Made by a program: the position numbers and the translations under genes. The notes below the pieces were generated by a model. The model worked only from the letters and a program-made list of their open reading frames with translations, had not been told where the DNA came from and ran no database searches. Of a DNA stretch of 34,042 bases, positions 1-7,703 are shown piece after piece; position 1 is the first letter of the stretch; the number at the start of each line of letters is the position of its first letter. Source of the stretch: an uncultured Lachnospiraceae bacterium (lineage in GTDB: Bacteria; Bacillota; Clostridia; Lachnospirales; Lachnospiraceae); NCBI GenBank assembly GCA_910585995.1, contig CAJUGG010000086.1, forward strand, positions 1-34,042, written 5' to 3'.

Positions 1-63
1 GAATATTTAGCATTAGGTGCCGATGATGATGCCAAAGAGCCAGCGCTTGACAGGCTGCTCTGA
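1..63 (+). CDS. C-terminal fragment of an unidentified protein
   Basis: An open frame enters from the left edge and ends at TGA 61-63. It encodes 20 residues ending in DRLL. A factor-independent terminator follows about 30 bp later, so this is probably the true 3' end of a gene outside the window. Twenty residues are too few to assign a family. Confidence 0.5.
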   Translation, partial: EYLALGADDDAKEPALDRLL

Positions 64-90
64 TTAAAATTGAATAGCAACAGTAATTTT

Positions 91-132
91 AGGCGCATGG
101 TATAGGAAAATCAATATCCATGCGCTTTTTTT
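91..132 (+). terminator. Rho-independent terminator, left flank of the island
   Basis: GCGCATGG (93-100) pairs with CCATGCGC (118-125) and is followed by a run of seven T. It probably terminates the gene ending at 63. A diverged copy with the same 17-nt loop length lies at 10233-10267. Confidence 0.8.
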
Positions 133-473
133 ATTTTGTGTGGAAAAAGCTTTCATACAGGTATAGTTTTGAAATGGATACATGAGCAGTCAAAGCATTA
201 TAGGAAAGACTCCGGCACTCCTTTACCAGATGCAGATAGGATTTCGTCTTTTTCCGGCGTTACATTTGAAAAGAAGCTTTCCAACTTGGAATTTGTTCAT
301 AAAATTTGTGACAGAGTTAGAAATCTCATTATATACAAGTAAGTTGTGTGATGCAAGCTTCAAAATACGCAAAAATCACAAATCTTGTTATGACTGGGCT
401 TCTTGTGTATTGTGCCATTTCTCTATTTTTATGAAAAAAGCATAAATTTTTAAGGATATGGTAGTTTTTGGCT
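133..473. other. Gene-free, AT-rich stretch
   Basis: This stretch of about 340 bp holds only short overlapping open frames (at 136-342 and 182-445) with no convincing ribosome binding site and no recognisable protein character. It may be leader sequence or decayed coding sequence at the island border. Base composition is much poorer in G+C than the island genes to its right. Confidence 0.5.
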
Positions 474-516
474 CGTCACACTATTGACGTTGTCCGGAGC
501 TGTCCTGTGTTATCAT
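474..516 (+). promoter_or_regulatory. Island promoter A: palindromic operator plus extended -10
   Basis: A perfect palindrome, CGTCA-CACTAT-TGACG, lies at 474-489. Exactly 21 bp later comes TATCAT (511-516), preceded by TG at 508-509, which makes an extended -10. No good -35 box is present. The palindrome centre is at about -41.5 relative to the expected start. The same layout occurs at 3895-3937, 7704-7746 and, on the other strand, 7594-7636. It should drive 563-2538. Confidence 0.75.
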
Positions 517-562
517 ACAGAGGAAGGCCGAACAAAGTTCAATTTTTCGAGGAGGAGAAGGC

Positions 563-1570
563 ATGATAGATTTATCAAAGTGGATTTATGTGGAAGACAT
601 TGCGAATTGGCTTTCACATGGACCGCCTTTGGACGTCCGGGAGCAGATGGACTGTATTCTCTCGGCACCTCACCGAACCTTCGGGGAAAAGCTTAAGGGT
701 TTGCGGAAGCTTTTGGAGGAGGAGAAGGATCCGGGGGTTCTGAAGGATTTGGAGAGCTATCTGGATACGGGAGAATATCTAAAGCAGCAGCTTGGCCGTA
801 CAAAGCATATGGTTCATGAACTCTATGAAACGGATATTTTTTATCATGGGCACAGGGAGGAATTTGGAAGAAGAAGGATTTTCCGGGCGCCTGGGGCGGG
901 GATCGAATGTCTGAAGGGGCAGATTTTGGAACGGGCGGAGCAGTGCCAGGCAGAGCCGGAGGAATATTTCGGGGTTCTCTATGGTTTTTGTGACCGTACG
1001 ACAAAAGAGCTGGAGCACAGGTGGAGTTTTGTCACGGATTTTCGAGGGGAGATCCTCTATTGCCTGTCGGAGCATCAGGAATATGGGGGATGGACAGTCC
1101 CTAACTTTGGAATTGGGGATTACCATTATATCAAGCTGCCCTATGGATCGGGCACGCTGGTGGAGTTGGCAGAGAATCCGTTTTTTCCTTCTTTGAAGGG
1201 TGTTCTGGTCAATGAGGCGGAACCCTGGGAGAAGGGCTTTGACAGAGCGGATCAGTGGCTGTTGTATCCGGATTATCTGCATGGCGGATCCTACACGGGG
1301 ATCGGGGTAATCACTCTGGACGATTATGCTTCCATCACTTTTGGGGCGGATTTCCTGCTGCCCTTTCGGCAGTTTTTGCGAAAATGTGAGGGCGGGCTTC
1401 CCAAGGAGGCGCGGTGGCTCTCCCGGCTTTCCCGGCTGGTGGAGGAGGATAAGGGAGGTGTTGTTTCTCGGATCATGAAGGATTCACGGCCCAAGGGGAG
1501 TCCCGGTCCGTATGAGAGGGCACGGCGTTATGTGGAGGAATTGGAGAACGGAAAAAGGAGGGACCTGTAA
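563..1570 (+). CDS. Unknown island protein, paralogue of the next gene
   Basis: A 335-residue soluble protein with no signal peptide or membrane segment that I can see. Its start follows GAGGAGGAG. Residues 6-75 are helical and charged and align by eye with the N-terminus of the downstream product (shared IxxWxxxxPPLxxxEQ-like pattern). A middle part around PYGSGTLVELAENPFFPS matches PFATGDLVKLEGPVFSRP of the neighbour, so the two genes look like an old tandem duplication. No catalytic motif is recognised. The stop overlaps the next ATG by one base, so the two are co-translated. Transcription probably starts at the 474-516 promoter. Function is unknown. Confidence 0.75.
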   Translation: MIDLSKWIYVEDIANWLSHGPPLDVREQMDCILSAPHRTFGEKLKGLRKLLEEEKDPGVLKDLESYLDTGEYLKQQLGRTKHMVHELYETDIFYHGHREEFGRRRIFRAPGAGIECLKGQILERAEQCQAEPEEYFGVLYGFCDRTTKELEHRWSFVTDFRGEILYCLSEHQEYGGWTVPNFGIGDYHYIKLPYGSGTLVELAENPFFPSLKGVLVNEAEPWEKGFDRADQWLLYPDYLHGGSYTGIGVITLDDYASITFGADFLLPFRQFLRKCEGGLPKEARWLSRLSRLVEEDKGGVVSRIMKDSRPKGSPGPYERARRYVEELENGKRRDL

Positions 1571-2538
1571 TGACAAAAAAAGGCGAATTCGATATTTATT
1601 CCTGGATTTTATCCCCGGAGATTCGGAAAGCCTGGAAGAAAGAACCCCCATTGCCTTTGCTGGAGCAGGCAGCCATCATTTATCAGGCTTACCGAGCGGT
1701 GGAGGATAAACTCCGGGCCATTTCCATCCTGTATGAGAGGGCAGAGACAGAGGAGGAGAAGGAGAAGCTTGGCCAGGCCAAGAGCTTCTATGAGGAGGCG
1801 ATCCGGCAGATGAAGGGTCGGGACAGGGCGGCGGCTCCGGGAAAACAGAATCCGGGAGAGGTCTGGCAGGCGTTCTGCAGCGATTATGATATGGCCGAGG
1901 ATAGCAACCCGCGCCGGATGGATTTTTACGAGGAGCCGCATCTTTTCTATTCCTATGAGGCAGCCTGGGATTGGGCGGCCCAGTATGTAACAATCGGCTG
2001 GGAGAGCTGTGTGTTTATGAAATGGACGTTGGAAAAAGACGGGCCGAAGGAGGAGGTTGAATGTTCCGCAAGACGGGTAAACGACGTTTTTTGTACGACC
2101 CATGCGTATATAGTCGGCTTTTCGGATTTTGACCGGGGTACTTCCCATCTACCTTATTCCCTTCCCTTTGCTACAGGGGATCTGGTGAAGCTGGAAGGAC
2201 CTGTGTTTTCCCGGCCCATATTCGGGGTGTGGGCAGCGGAACAGGATGGAAATGGAATCTGGTACAACTGGATGGGATATAAAGAATATGGGGAGTCCGG
2301 GCAGAAAGCTTTTCTTACGGCTATGTCGATGGGGTATCATTGGTTAAATGCCTTTGAACTCAGTGTTTTGGACTGGCTTCGCCCGGCCTCGAAGGAAGAG
2401 CTTCCGAAAGAACAGAAGATCCTAGGAAAGATCGCGAAGGTTATCTCCCGGATGCGGAAAAAGAAGGGTGAGAAGGCTGCGTATGAGCGCTTCTGGGAAA
2501 CGTTTTCTATCGATCCCCCGAAATGCCGCAAAAAGTAG
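1570..2538 (+). CDS. Unknown island protein, paralogue of the preceding gene
   Basis: A 322-residue soluble protein. The ATG at 1570 overlaps the previous stop (TAATG), with GGAGG just upstream. The N-terminal ~75 residues are helical and rich in charge. The middle contains an acidic, aromatic-rich segment (DFYEEPHLFYSYEAAWDW), then the G-D-L-V-K-L-x-G-P pattern shared with the preceding gene. The C-terminus is basic (KVISRMRKKK). No enzyme motif is recognised. It ends 31 bp before the convergent gene at 2570-3763, with no obvious terminator between them. The overlap and duplication suggest the two proteins act together, perhaps as a hetero-complex; that is inference. Confidence 0.75.
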   Translation: MTKKGEFDIYSWILSPEIRKAWKKEPPLPLLEQAAIIYQAYRAVEDKLRAISILYERAETEEEKEKLGQAKSFYEEAIRQMKGRDRAAAPGKQNPGEVWQAFCSDYDMAEDSNPRRMDFYEEPHLFYSYEAAWDWAAQYVTIGWESCVFMKWTLEKDGPKEEVECSARRVNDVFCTTHAYIVGFSDFDRGTSHLPYSLPFATGDLVKLEGPVFSRPIFGVWAAEQDGNGIWYNWMGYKEYGESGQKAFLTAMSMGYHWLNAFELSVLDWLRPASKEELPKEQKILGKIAKVISRMRKKKGEKAAYERFWETFSIDPPKCRKK

Positions 2539-2569
2539 CGCGCGATAAATCTTCCCTGCTCAATTAGGA

Positions 2570-3763
2570 TCAGGAACCGGTGAAGAAGGAGTCCCAGCAT
2601 TCCATGTCGGAGAGGTCTACGTCGGATGGGTCTTTTCGGAACTGGTAGCAATACTTTTTCAGGTGGTCCTTGAGATATTCGGCTTCTTGGCAGAGTTTGA
2701 CGGCATCCTGGCTGCGTTTCGTCTGGTTATCATCGGCCCGGATGTCATCATCCCCGGTGAACAGAAAACAGGAGCGTAGGCTTATGTCGCGGCTGCGGAC
2801 TTTCTTCCGGCTTTGGCGCATCTGCTCCTGATCAGTCCAGGACTTGGGCAGCAGGCGGTTTACCACCGCTTCCAGCCCATCCGGAACGTTTTCCAGCAGG
2901 CCGTAGCGAAGCATGTAGGACAGGCGCCGGAGAATTTCCAGAATATAATCGCTCCGATTGGGGACATCTTCGGTTTCCGTCATGCAATCGCTCCGATTAG
3001 GGACCTCCTCGGTTTCCGGCATGTAGATGGCCATGTCTTTGGCGTGCGCCGTCAGTCCGCTTTTTTTGTCCCAACAAGCGTGCTTGTTGCATTTCAGTTC
3101 TATGATGGAGATGATCCAGGGGTCGGAAATATCTTGGGTACAGGAAAAAGCGACAAGATCGCATTTTGAATTTTTCCCCTCTTTCTCCGGAGACTTTAAA
3201 TGGGAGGAGGCAGGGCGACCCCAGAGTTTGGGAATGGTCGTCTCAAAATCACAGACTACGGTGAGGTATTCCCTGGGAGCGGATTGTCCGAAACCGGTGA
3301 AGATCCTTTTATGGGCCTGAAAATCCCGGTGCTTTCTGGCGATGACGGTTTGGTTATGGCGCTCTTTGAGAGATTTATCTTTGGAGGATTTATCTTCGGA
3401 AGATTTTTCGGAGGTGAATTTGTTCTTTATGGCATCAAGCAGAAGATTCATTTCATTCATCAAGAATTCTTCTCTTTTTTCATTTTTCACTTTCCGGGAG
3501 CCGTCTTTTTTATTAAGAGCAATGTTATATTTCTCTTTTTGCTTTAGCATTTCCTGAGTTTCCTCAGGCAGATACTGAAAGGAAGAGATAAGAATTTCAG
3601 ACGAGTTCGTAGTGGGAATATCACAGAGACGCCCGCCGTTTGCATATACGCGGAGATGTGTGTTCGGATTCTCATTGCTACTGCCCCGGGAAGGACCGCA
3701 GATAAAGACCTCCTCATGGGTCTTTAGGGTATGTATGAGAGCGGTGGGATCATATGGATTCAT
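2570..3763 (-). CDS. Putative PD-(D/E)XK nuclease-fold protein
   Basis: A 397-residue protein. The stretch from residue ~165 reads EYLTVVCDFETT, then KCDLVAF (D202), then IISIIELKCN (E222-x-K224), then SGLTAHAKDM. The spacing of D202 and E222-x-K224 between hydrophobic strands is typical of the restriction-endonuclease-like (PD-(D/E)XK) core, so a nuclease or nuclease-derived fold is plausible but unproven. Residues 117-135 are a lysine/serine-rich linker. Residues ~249-274 contain a 13-residue unit in two copies (ETEEVPNRSD and ETEDVPNRSD). The ATG follows AGGAGG on the minus strand. A minus-strand TATAAT lies at 3862-3867. The divergent operator at 3895-3910 is 27 bp upstream of that box rather than 21, so shared control is possible but less certain. 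Confidence 0.75.
   Translation of the reverse strand: MNPYDPTALIHTLKTHEEVFICGPSRGSSNENPNTHLRVYANGGRLCDIPTTNSSEILISSFQYLPEETQEMLKQKEKYNIALNKKDGSRKVKNEKREEFLMNEMNLLLDAIKNKFTSEKSSEDKSSKDKSLKERHNQTVIARKHRDFQAHKRIFTGFGQSAPREYLTVVCDFETTIPKLWGRPASSHLKSPEKEGKNSKCDLVAFSCTQDISDPWIISIIELKCNKHACWDKKSGLTAHAKDMAIYMPETEEVPNRSDCMTETEDVPNRSDYILEILRRLSYMLRYGLLENVPDGLEAVVNRLLPKSWTDQEQMRQSRKKVRSRDISLRSCFLFTGDDDIRADDNQTKRSQDAVKLCQEAEYLKDHLKKYCYQFRKDPSDVDLSDMECWDSFFTGS
2947..3024. repeat. 39-bp tandem duplication within the nuclease-fold gene
   Basis: Two adjacent 39-bp units start at 2947 and 2986 and differ at a handful of positions. They keep the reading frame and add one extra 13-residue unit to the protein, just downstream of the ELK motif. 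A recent slippage or unequal-exchange event is the simplest explanation. Confidence 0.85.
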
Positions 3764-3894
3764 AATGTGGCCTCCTTTGCATGAATATATTTGCTTTTCT
3801 CGTTAATGCCGCAGGAAAAGTAAATGCCGGCTTCGCCGTCGCTTCCTTTTTCTTTGCGACTATTATATCCCGGGGGAAACAGGCTGGCAAGAGC

Positions 3895-3937
3895 CGTCTT
3901 ACTGTCGTCGCGCATCGGGTAGACGATATGATATGAT
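3895..3937 (+). promoter_or_regulatory. Island promoter C: degenerate operator plus extended -10
   Basis: CGTCTTACTGTCGTCG (3895-3910) matches 12 of 16 positions of the operator at 7704-7719. Exactly 21 bp later is TATGAT (3932-3937), with TG at 3929-3930. This reproduces the spacing of the better sites. It should drive the phosphatase unit starting at 3977 and lies between two divergent genes. Confidence 0.6.
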
Positions 3938-3976
3938 TTATTCTATAAAAGACTTGCAGAAAAGGGAGGGGAGGAC

Positions 3977-4777
3977 ATGAATACTTATGTCATCAGCGAT
4001 ATACACGGCTGCTACGAGGAGTTTATGACTATGCTGGATAAAGTCGGATTTTCCAAGACGGACCGGCTGATTCTGGCCGGAGATTACGTGGACCGGGGAA
4101 AGGACAGCTTTCGGATGCTGCGGTGGCTGGAGCAAAGACACGAAAATGTGTATGCGCTCTTGGGAAACCACGACGAGGGGTTTGCGCGCTCCGTGGGGCT
4201 GATGGAGGGGCTTGACCGAAAGCTGGGACTTCAGTCAGGCCTGGATTCTCCCAAGGAAGCACTTGCCCTGTATGAATCTCTGCGCTATTATATGAAGAAG
4301 AGGGGGCTGCCCGGCGGTTATTTTGACCTTTACGGTACCATCCACATTCTTTTGGAGAGAAAAGGGGCAACCCTGCGGGACCTGTACCGATGGATGGACC
4401 TGTTCCGGGATATGCCTCTGTGCTATGAACTGAAGGTGAAGGAACGCCCCTGTGTGGTGGTGCATGGGGGCTATGCGGAGCGTGTGGAGGATATTTTGGA
4501 GGCCGGGTATTCCTCCCTAGAGGAGTTTTACCTCGAAGCCAGGGAGGAGGCATATCTGCTGGGCGGAAAGCCCCATGGAATGGTGGTGGCAGGCCATACG
4601 CCTACTTTCCTGCCGGGGGAGTTCCCCTTTAACGAGGGGCGGGTATTCCGTTATTATGATAAGGAAAAAGACTGCGTGTTCTATGATATTGACTGCGGGT
4701 GCGCTTACCGGAGGAAGGATCCCTGGGGACGCTTGGCCTGTATCCGGCTGGAGGACGAGAGGATATTTTATGTGTGA
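3977..4777 (+). CDS. PPP-family metallophosphatase
   Basis: A 266-residue cytosolic phosphoesterase. Family motifs are in order: SDIHG (7-11), GDYVDRG (35-41), GNHDE (63-67), then a later VVHGG and VAGHTP near the C-terminus. These are the metal ligands and catalytic histidines of the Ser/Thr phosphatase / diadenosine-tetraphosphatase superfamily. Length fits the small bacterial PrpE/ApaH/PrpA-like members. The substrate (phosphoprotein or dinucleoside polyphosphate) cannot be told from the sequence. It is preceded by AGGGAGGGGAGG and by the island promoter at 3895-3937, and it opens the transcription unit that ends with the FliG-like proteins. The complete motif set suggests an active enzyme. 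Confidence 0.92.
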   Translation: MNTYVISDIHGCYEEFMTMLDKVGFSKTDRLILAGDYVDRGKDSFRMLRWLEQRHENVYALLGNHDEGFARSVGLMEGLDRKLGLQSGLDSPKEALALYESLRYYMKKRGLPGGYFDLYGTIHILLERKGATLRDLYRWMDLFRDMPLCYELKVKERPCVVVHGGYAERVEDILEAGYSSLEEFYLEAREEAYLLGGKPHGMVVAGHTPTFLPGEFPFNEGRVFRYYDKEKDCVFYDIDCGCAYRRKDPWGRLACIRLEDERIFYV

Positions 4778-4834
4778 GGGGCCGTGTCGGGGGATTTTCT
4801 GGTTTATCTGTTCCTTTGTAGGGGAGGAGGAAGC

Positions 4835-5120
4835 ATGTGATTTTTCGGTTTTCAGGAGAGGATTGTGGAGCGGTTTCATCTGGAGGGGATGAAGGTGCGG
4901 GTGGTGGTGGACTGCTCCCCGCACTATCGCTGCCATGGAGACGAGCGGGGAATTTTATAGATCGGACAAAAGATCCAAGATATTTCAGATGCATGACCTA
5001 CGGGAGAGGGTGCAGAACCGGGAACACCGGGAGTATGAACTGATGTGTACGTCCACGGTTCCGGTGAGACAGGGCATGGAAAACCGCAGAATCAGAGAAA
5101 AGGAGGAATCAGAGCTATGA
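4835..5120 (+). pseudogene. Disrupted small gene between phosphatase and FliG-like gene
   Basis: A strong GGGGAGGAGG (4821-4830) precedes ATG 4835, but the second codon is TGA. The same frame then reads a protein-like segment (VERFHLEGMKVRVVVDCSPH onward) to TAG 4958. A different frame, open from 4935, continues with DKRSKIFQMHDLRERVQ and stops at TGA 5118-5120, overlapping the ATG of the next gene (ATGA). Joining the two frames gives one plausible small protein of ~85-90 residues, so I read this as one gene with an early stop and one frame change. Alternatives are a GTG start at 4865 giving a 31-residue peptide, or sequencing errors. Confidence 0.5.
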
Positions 5121-6241
5121 CAGAAAATGTTGCTTGTGAGAGCAGATTAAAGAAATACGGAGAGGATGCCTTTATGCGGCACCGGGAGGAGGTCTGCGCG
5201 GCGGTGAGGACAGTCTGCTTCTGCCTGGAATTTCTCCAGAATGAGGAAAACTGGAGTGGCAGGCGGACTCTTGCGAGGGAGCGGTACTGGTACTCTGAGC
5301 GTTTGATTCCGGATGAAAAAGAGAAAGACTGGGAGAAATATGACAGAAGCGCCCGCAGGAAAACGGCCCAGAAGCTGGAAAGCAAGCTGAAAGAGCGAAA
5401 ATGGCGGATGGGGGAACAGGAGATTCCTCTGAGAAATTTTCTGAAAACGGGACTGATGCTGCTGACCGAAAAGGCGGGAGCCGACGGAATGGGGGACGAA
5501 CTCCGGCTTATGGAAAGTCAGACAAAGATCAATCGTTTTCAGGATTTCCGGGAGTTTTTAGAGGCTGTTTATCTGCTTGGATTCGAGGAACTTTTTAACA
5601 GACAAAGGATGGACGACGACTCTTCCTTGGAGGGGGAACGCCGGGACGCGGAGCGTTTTTTAAAGGCGCTGAAGCCTTATATCCCCAAGGAGGGACAGAC
5701 GGATTACGGCCTTTTTTGCAGGGAGCTTTTACAGGAGCAGGCGCGGGAGCGAAGGAAGGCGATGGAACGGATCATGGAAGAACGGGAGGAGAAACTTAAC
5801 CGGGCAGTGGAGGAGATCTCCCTCTTTAAGCTTTTCCAGGAGGCCATGGAAAGCATGCCGGAGGAAGAGTTTGAGAAGCTCATGAAGCCGGACTGCGAGG
5901 AGGATGATATCTGCGGCTGGGAAGAGCTGTCCGGGGAGGAGCAGGAGTCCGTCCGCTGGGAACGGAGAACAAACAGGATCTGTAACCTGGCTTCCGCCTT
6001 CGTCTACGGAGGAAGCAAGGGCAGACAGCGGCTGCTTGGACAGCTCCCTGAGGAGGAACAGATGCTCGTCATGGAACAGTGGATGGCGGCGTATTATCCG
6101 CGGGATGAGGAGATGCTGGAGAGCAGGATGAAAAGAATGGCCTGGGCGGCAGGGCTGGAAGCGTACTCGGAAGAAGGGGACCGCACTATAAGGGAAGCCA
6201 TGGAAAAGCTGCTGGGAAGACCGCTTCGGAATGACAGATGA
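5117..6241 (+). CDS. Unknown island protein with FliG-like C-terminal segment (long form)
   Basis: The start is ATG 5117, behind AAAAGGAGG; longer upstream starts lack such a site. The 374-residue product is soluble and almost wholly helical. Residues 12-40 and 100-135 align with the start of the next protein (shared H-x-EEV and EIPL-x-x-x-L-x-x-G). Residues ~200-230 form a charged, probably coiled-coil helix (ERRKAMERIMEEREEKLNRA). Residues ~288-350 (LASAFVYGGSKGRQRLL through MKRMAWAAGLEAY) resemble the helical repeat of flagellar switch protein FliG, as does the better-preserved copy in the next gene. No flagellar genes are nearby. Function is unknown. Confidence 0.75.
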   Translation: MTENVACESRLKKYGEDAFMRHREEVCAAVRTVCFCLEFLQNEENWSGRRTLARERYWYSERLIPDEKEKDWEKYDRSARRKTAQKLESKLKERKWRMGEQEIPLRNFLKTGLMLLTEKAGADGMGDELRLMESQTKINRFQDFREFLEAVYLLGFEELFNRQRMDDDSSLEGERRDAERFLKALKPYIPKEGQTDYGLFCRELLQEQARERRKAMERIMEEREEKLNRAVEEISLFKLFQEAMESMPEEEFEKLMKPDCEEDDICGWEELSGEEQESVRWERRTNRICNLASAFVYGGSKGRQRLLGQLPEEEQMLVMEQWMAAYYPRDEEMLESRMKRMAWAAGLEAYSEEGDRTIREAMEKLLGRPLRNDR

Positions 6242-6252
6242 GGAGGGAGCAT

Positions 6253-7041
6253 ATGGAACAGATGCAAGAAATTATAAGGGAGAGGGCTATGCAATATGCG
6301 GAGGAAGCGTTTGCGGAGCATGAAGAGGAGGTGTCTGAGGCGTTTCACTATATCATGACATGCAGATTTGTGGCCAGACAGTCCGGACTTTTGGCGTTGG
6401 ATGAAATCGCGGAGGACTGGAAGGAAGAGAATGAAATTCCGCTTAAAAGTCTGCTGATCGGCATGGTGCAGGAAATCGTGGACGCTCCGGGGGTCGATGT
6501 CTGGGAGGGGAAGGCCTGCCGGTGGATCCTGGAGAGCGGATATTCCGGATATGAATGGTACATCGCCAACCTCTATGTGACGGGATGCAAAAATCTGTAT
6601 ATGGGCAACAGGCATACACAATATTACCTTCTCTGCAGGGAGATGGTGCCTGAACGCTGGCTGGAGGACTTCGATGACTACTGGGAAAGCTGGACGAAAG
6701 AGGATCAGGAAAGGCATCAGGCCCATATCGAAGACTGGGTGAGGTACGTTTTCCCAAGGGAGGCCGCGATCCGCGCCGCCTTTCACAGAAGATTCGGGGA
6801 GATGGAGCCGGAGGGGCTTCAGCGGATCTTGGAGGAGCTTCCGGATAAGATTCTGGCCGCCGCGCTGGCAGGAGCCGGGGAGGCCCTGCGGAACCGCTTT
6901 CTGGAACAGATGTCCGTGGAACAGAGGAGGGATATCATGGAGGAATGGTATCAAAACAGGAGTGATGAATACAGTCTGCGCGATATAGAAAAAGCCATGG
7001 AGCGGATGACCATGGCGGCAGGGCTGATGGGAACGCTTTAG
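6253..7041 (+). CDS. Unknown island protein with MotA-loop-like and FliG-like segments
   Basis: An ATG at 6238 overlaps the previous stop, but AGGAGG at 6241-6246 points to ATG 6253, giving 262 residues. Residues ~36-95 (CRFVARQSGLLALDEIAEDW, then EIPLKSLLIGMVQEIVDAPG) resemble the cytoplasmic loop of the stator protein MotA, whose typical pattern is ARxxGLLALE followed by a D/PFLxxGLxLVVDG region. Residues ~180-258 (FGEMEPEGLQRILEELPDKI, LAAALAGAGEALRNRFLEQM, SLRDIEKAMERMTMAAGLM) follow the FliG pattern of L-ALKGA-E-LR-I-MS and DVE-A. There is no membrane segment, so this is not a stator. Both assignments are by eye; the FliG-like part is the stronger one. Downstream is a convergent gene with an inverted repeat between. 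Confidence 0.75.
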   Translation: MEQMQEIIRERAMQYAEEAFAEHEEEVSEAFHYIMTCRFVARQSGLLALDEIAEDWKEENEIPLKSLLIGMVQEIVDAPGVDVWEGKACRWILESGYSGYEWYIANLYVTGCKNLYMGNRHTQYYLLCREMVPERWLEDFDDYWESWTKEDQERHQAHIEDWVRYVFPREAAIRAAFHRRFGEMEPEGLQRILEELPDKILAAALAGAGEALRNRFLEQMSVEQRRDIMEEWYQNRSDEYSLRDIEKAMERMTMAAGLMGTL

Positions 7042-7051
7042 GCGCAGAGGG

Positions 7052-7107
7052 GCGAGGGGAAATGGCCCGTCCGCCCCGTGTATCGGGAGGATTCGATCAC
7101 CCCTCGC
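7052..7107. terminator. Inverted repeat between convergent genes
   Basis: GCGAGGGG (7052-7059) and CCCCTCGC (7100-7107) form an 8-bp inverted repeat with a 40-nt loop between the convergent genes ending at 7041 and 7116. It has no T-run, so terminator activity is only suggested. Confidence 0.35.
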
Positions 7108-7115
7108 TGCCCCAT

Positions 7116-7550
7116 TTAATGGAAGCAGATCTCATCCGGCTCTCTTAAGTAGCCGATCAGGTCGATGGAGGTAAGCCAGCTTTCCAGCTTTTCGTCCAGC
7201 GCTTTGGGGTCGGTTTCTGTAAGCTTCCCGTTGATGTAAATCGCGCCATTTTCTCGGATCTCCATTCTGCCCAGAAACAGGTTATCGGACTGATAGAAGG
7301 TAGGGATCGCCCGGATAATCTGCCCTTTGCGGTTCTTTTCCAGGGAAATGAACATGAGGGGATCTAGGAACAGGTCGCCGTAAAGCTCCTTGCTGGCGGC
7401 CATTTCCACCTGGATGGAGTCTTCGTCCTGATCGTTGATATAGACGGACAGATCCCACTCGCCGGACTTTTTGATGACGGCTCCGGTGGGGCCAACGGTT
7501 TCCAGGATTTTTGCCATCTTCTTTGCGTTCTGCGTTTTGATATTTGCCAT
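7116..7550 (-). CDS. Small unknown island protein
   Basis: A 144-residue acidic protein starting with the basic helix MANIKTQNAKKMAKILE. The middle looks like alternating strands (GEWDLSVYIND, SIQVEMAA) and carries YGDLFLDPLMFISLE. This layout reminds me of small proteins on mobile elements with a GDL-x-x-DP motif, but I cannot name a family with confidence. AGGAGAAA precedes the ATG. The unit is a single gene driven by the minus-strand island promoter at 7594-7636, so it belongs to the same regulon as its neighbours. Confidence 0.75.
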   Translation of the reverse strand: MANIKTQNAKKMAKILETVGPTGAVIKKSGEWDLSVYINDQDEDSIQVEMAASKELYGDLFLDPLMFISLEKNRKGQIIRAIPTFYQSDNLFLGRMEIRENGAIYINGKLTETDPKALDEKLESWLTSIDLIGYLREPDEICFH

Positions 7551-7593
7551 AGAAATTTCTCCTTTTCAGTGTAGTTTACGGGGTGTCGGCATC

Positions 7594-7636
7594 AGTATAA
7601 CATAGAGAGGATTCGATGGACGTCATATGGATGACG
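7594..7636 (-). promoter_or_regulatory. Island promoter D: palindromic operator plus extended -10 (minus strand)
   Basis: The palindrome CGTCATATGGATGACG (7621-7636) is perfect over six bases per arm. Reading leftward on the minus strand, 21 bp separate it from TATACT (complement of 7594-7599), which is preceded by TG one base upstream. Layout and spacing equal those of promoters A and E. It drives the 7116-7550 gene. Confidence 0.75.
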
Positions 7637-7703
7637 GGGCAAACGGCGGCTTGTGGATATTTTCTCATGGCTTCCGGACAAAAAGGATCGGGAAGTTTCG
7701 ACT

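Noticed and set aside
136..445. Two overlapping small open frames left of promoter A
   Set aside because: No ribosome binding site, no protein-like composition, and mutual overlap in different frames; treated as gene-free.
2947..3024. CRISPR-like repeat
   Set aside because: Only two adjacent units without spacers, inside a coding frame.
5117..7041. A flagellar gene cluster, based on FliG-like segments
   Set aside because: No other flagellar or chemotaxis gene is present, and the proteins lack the full FliG domain set.
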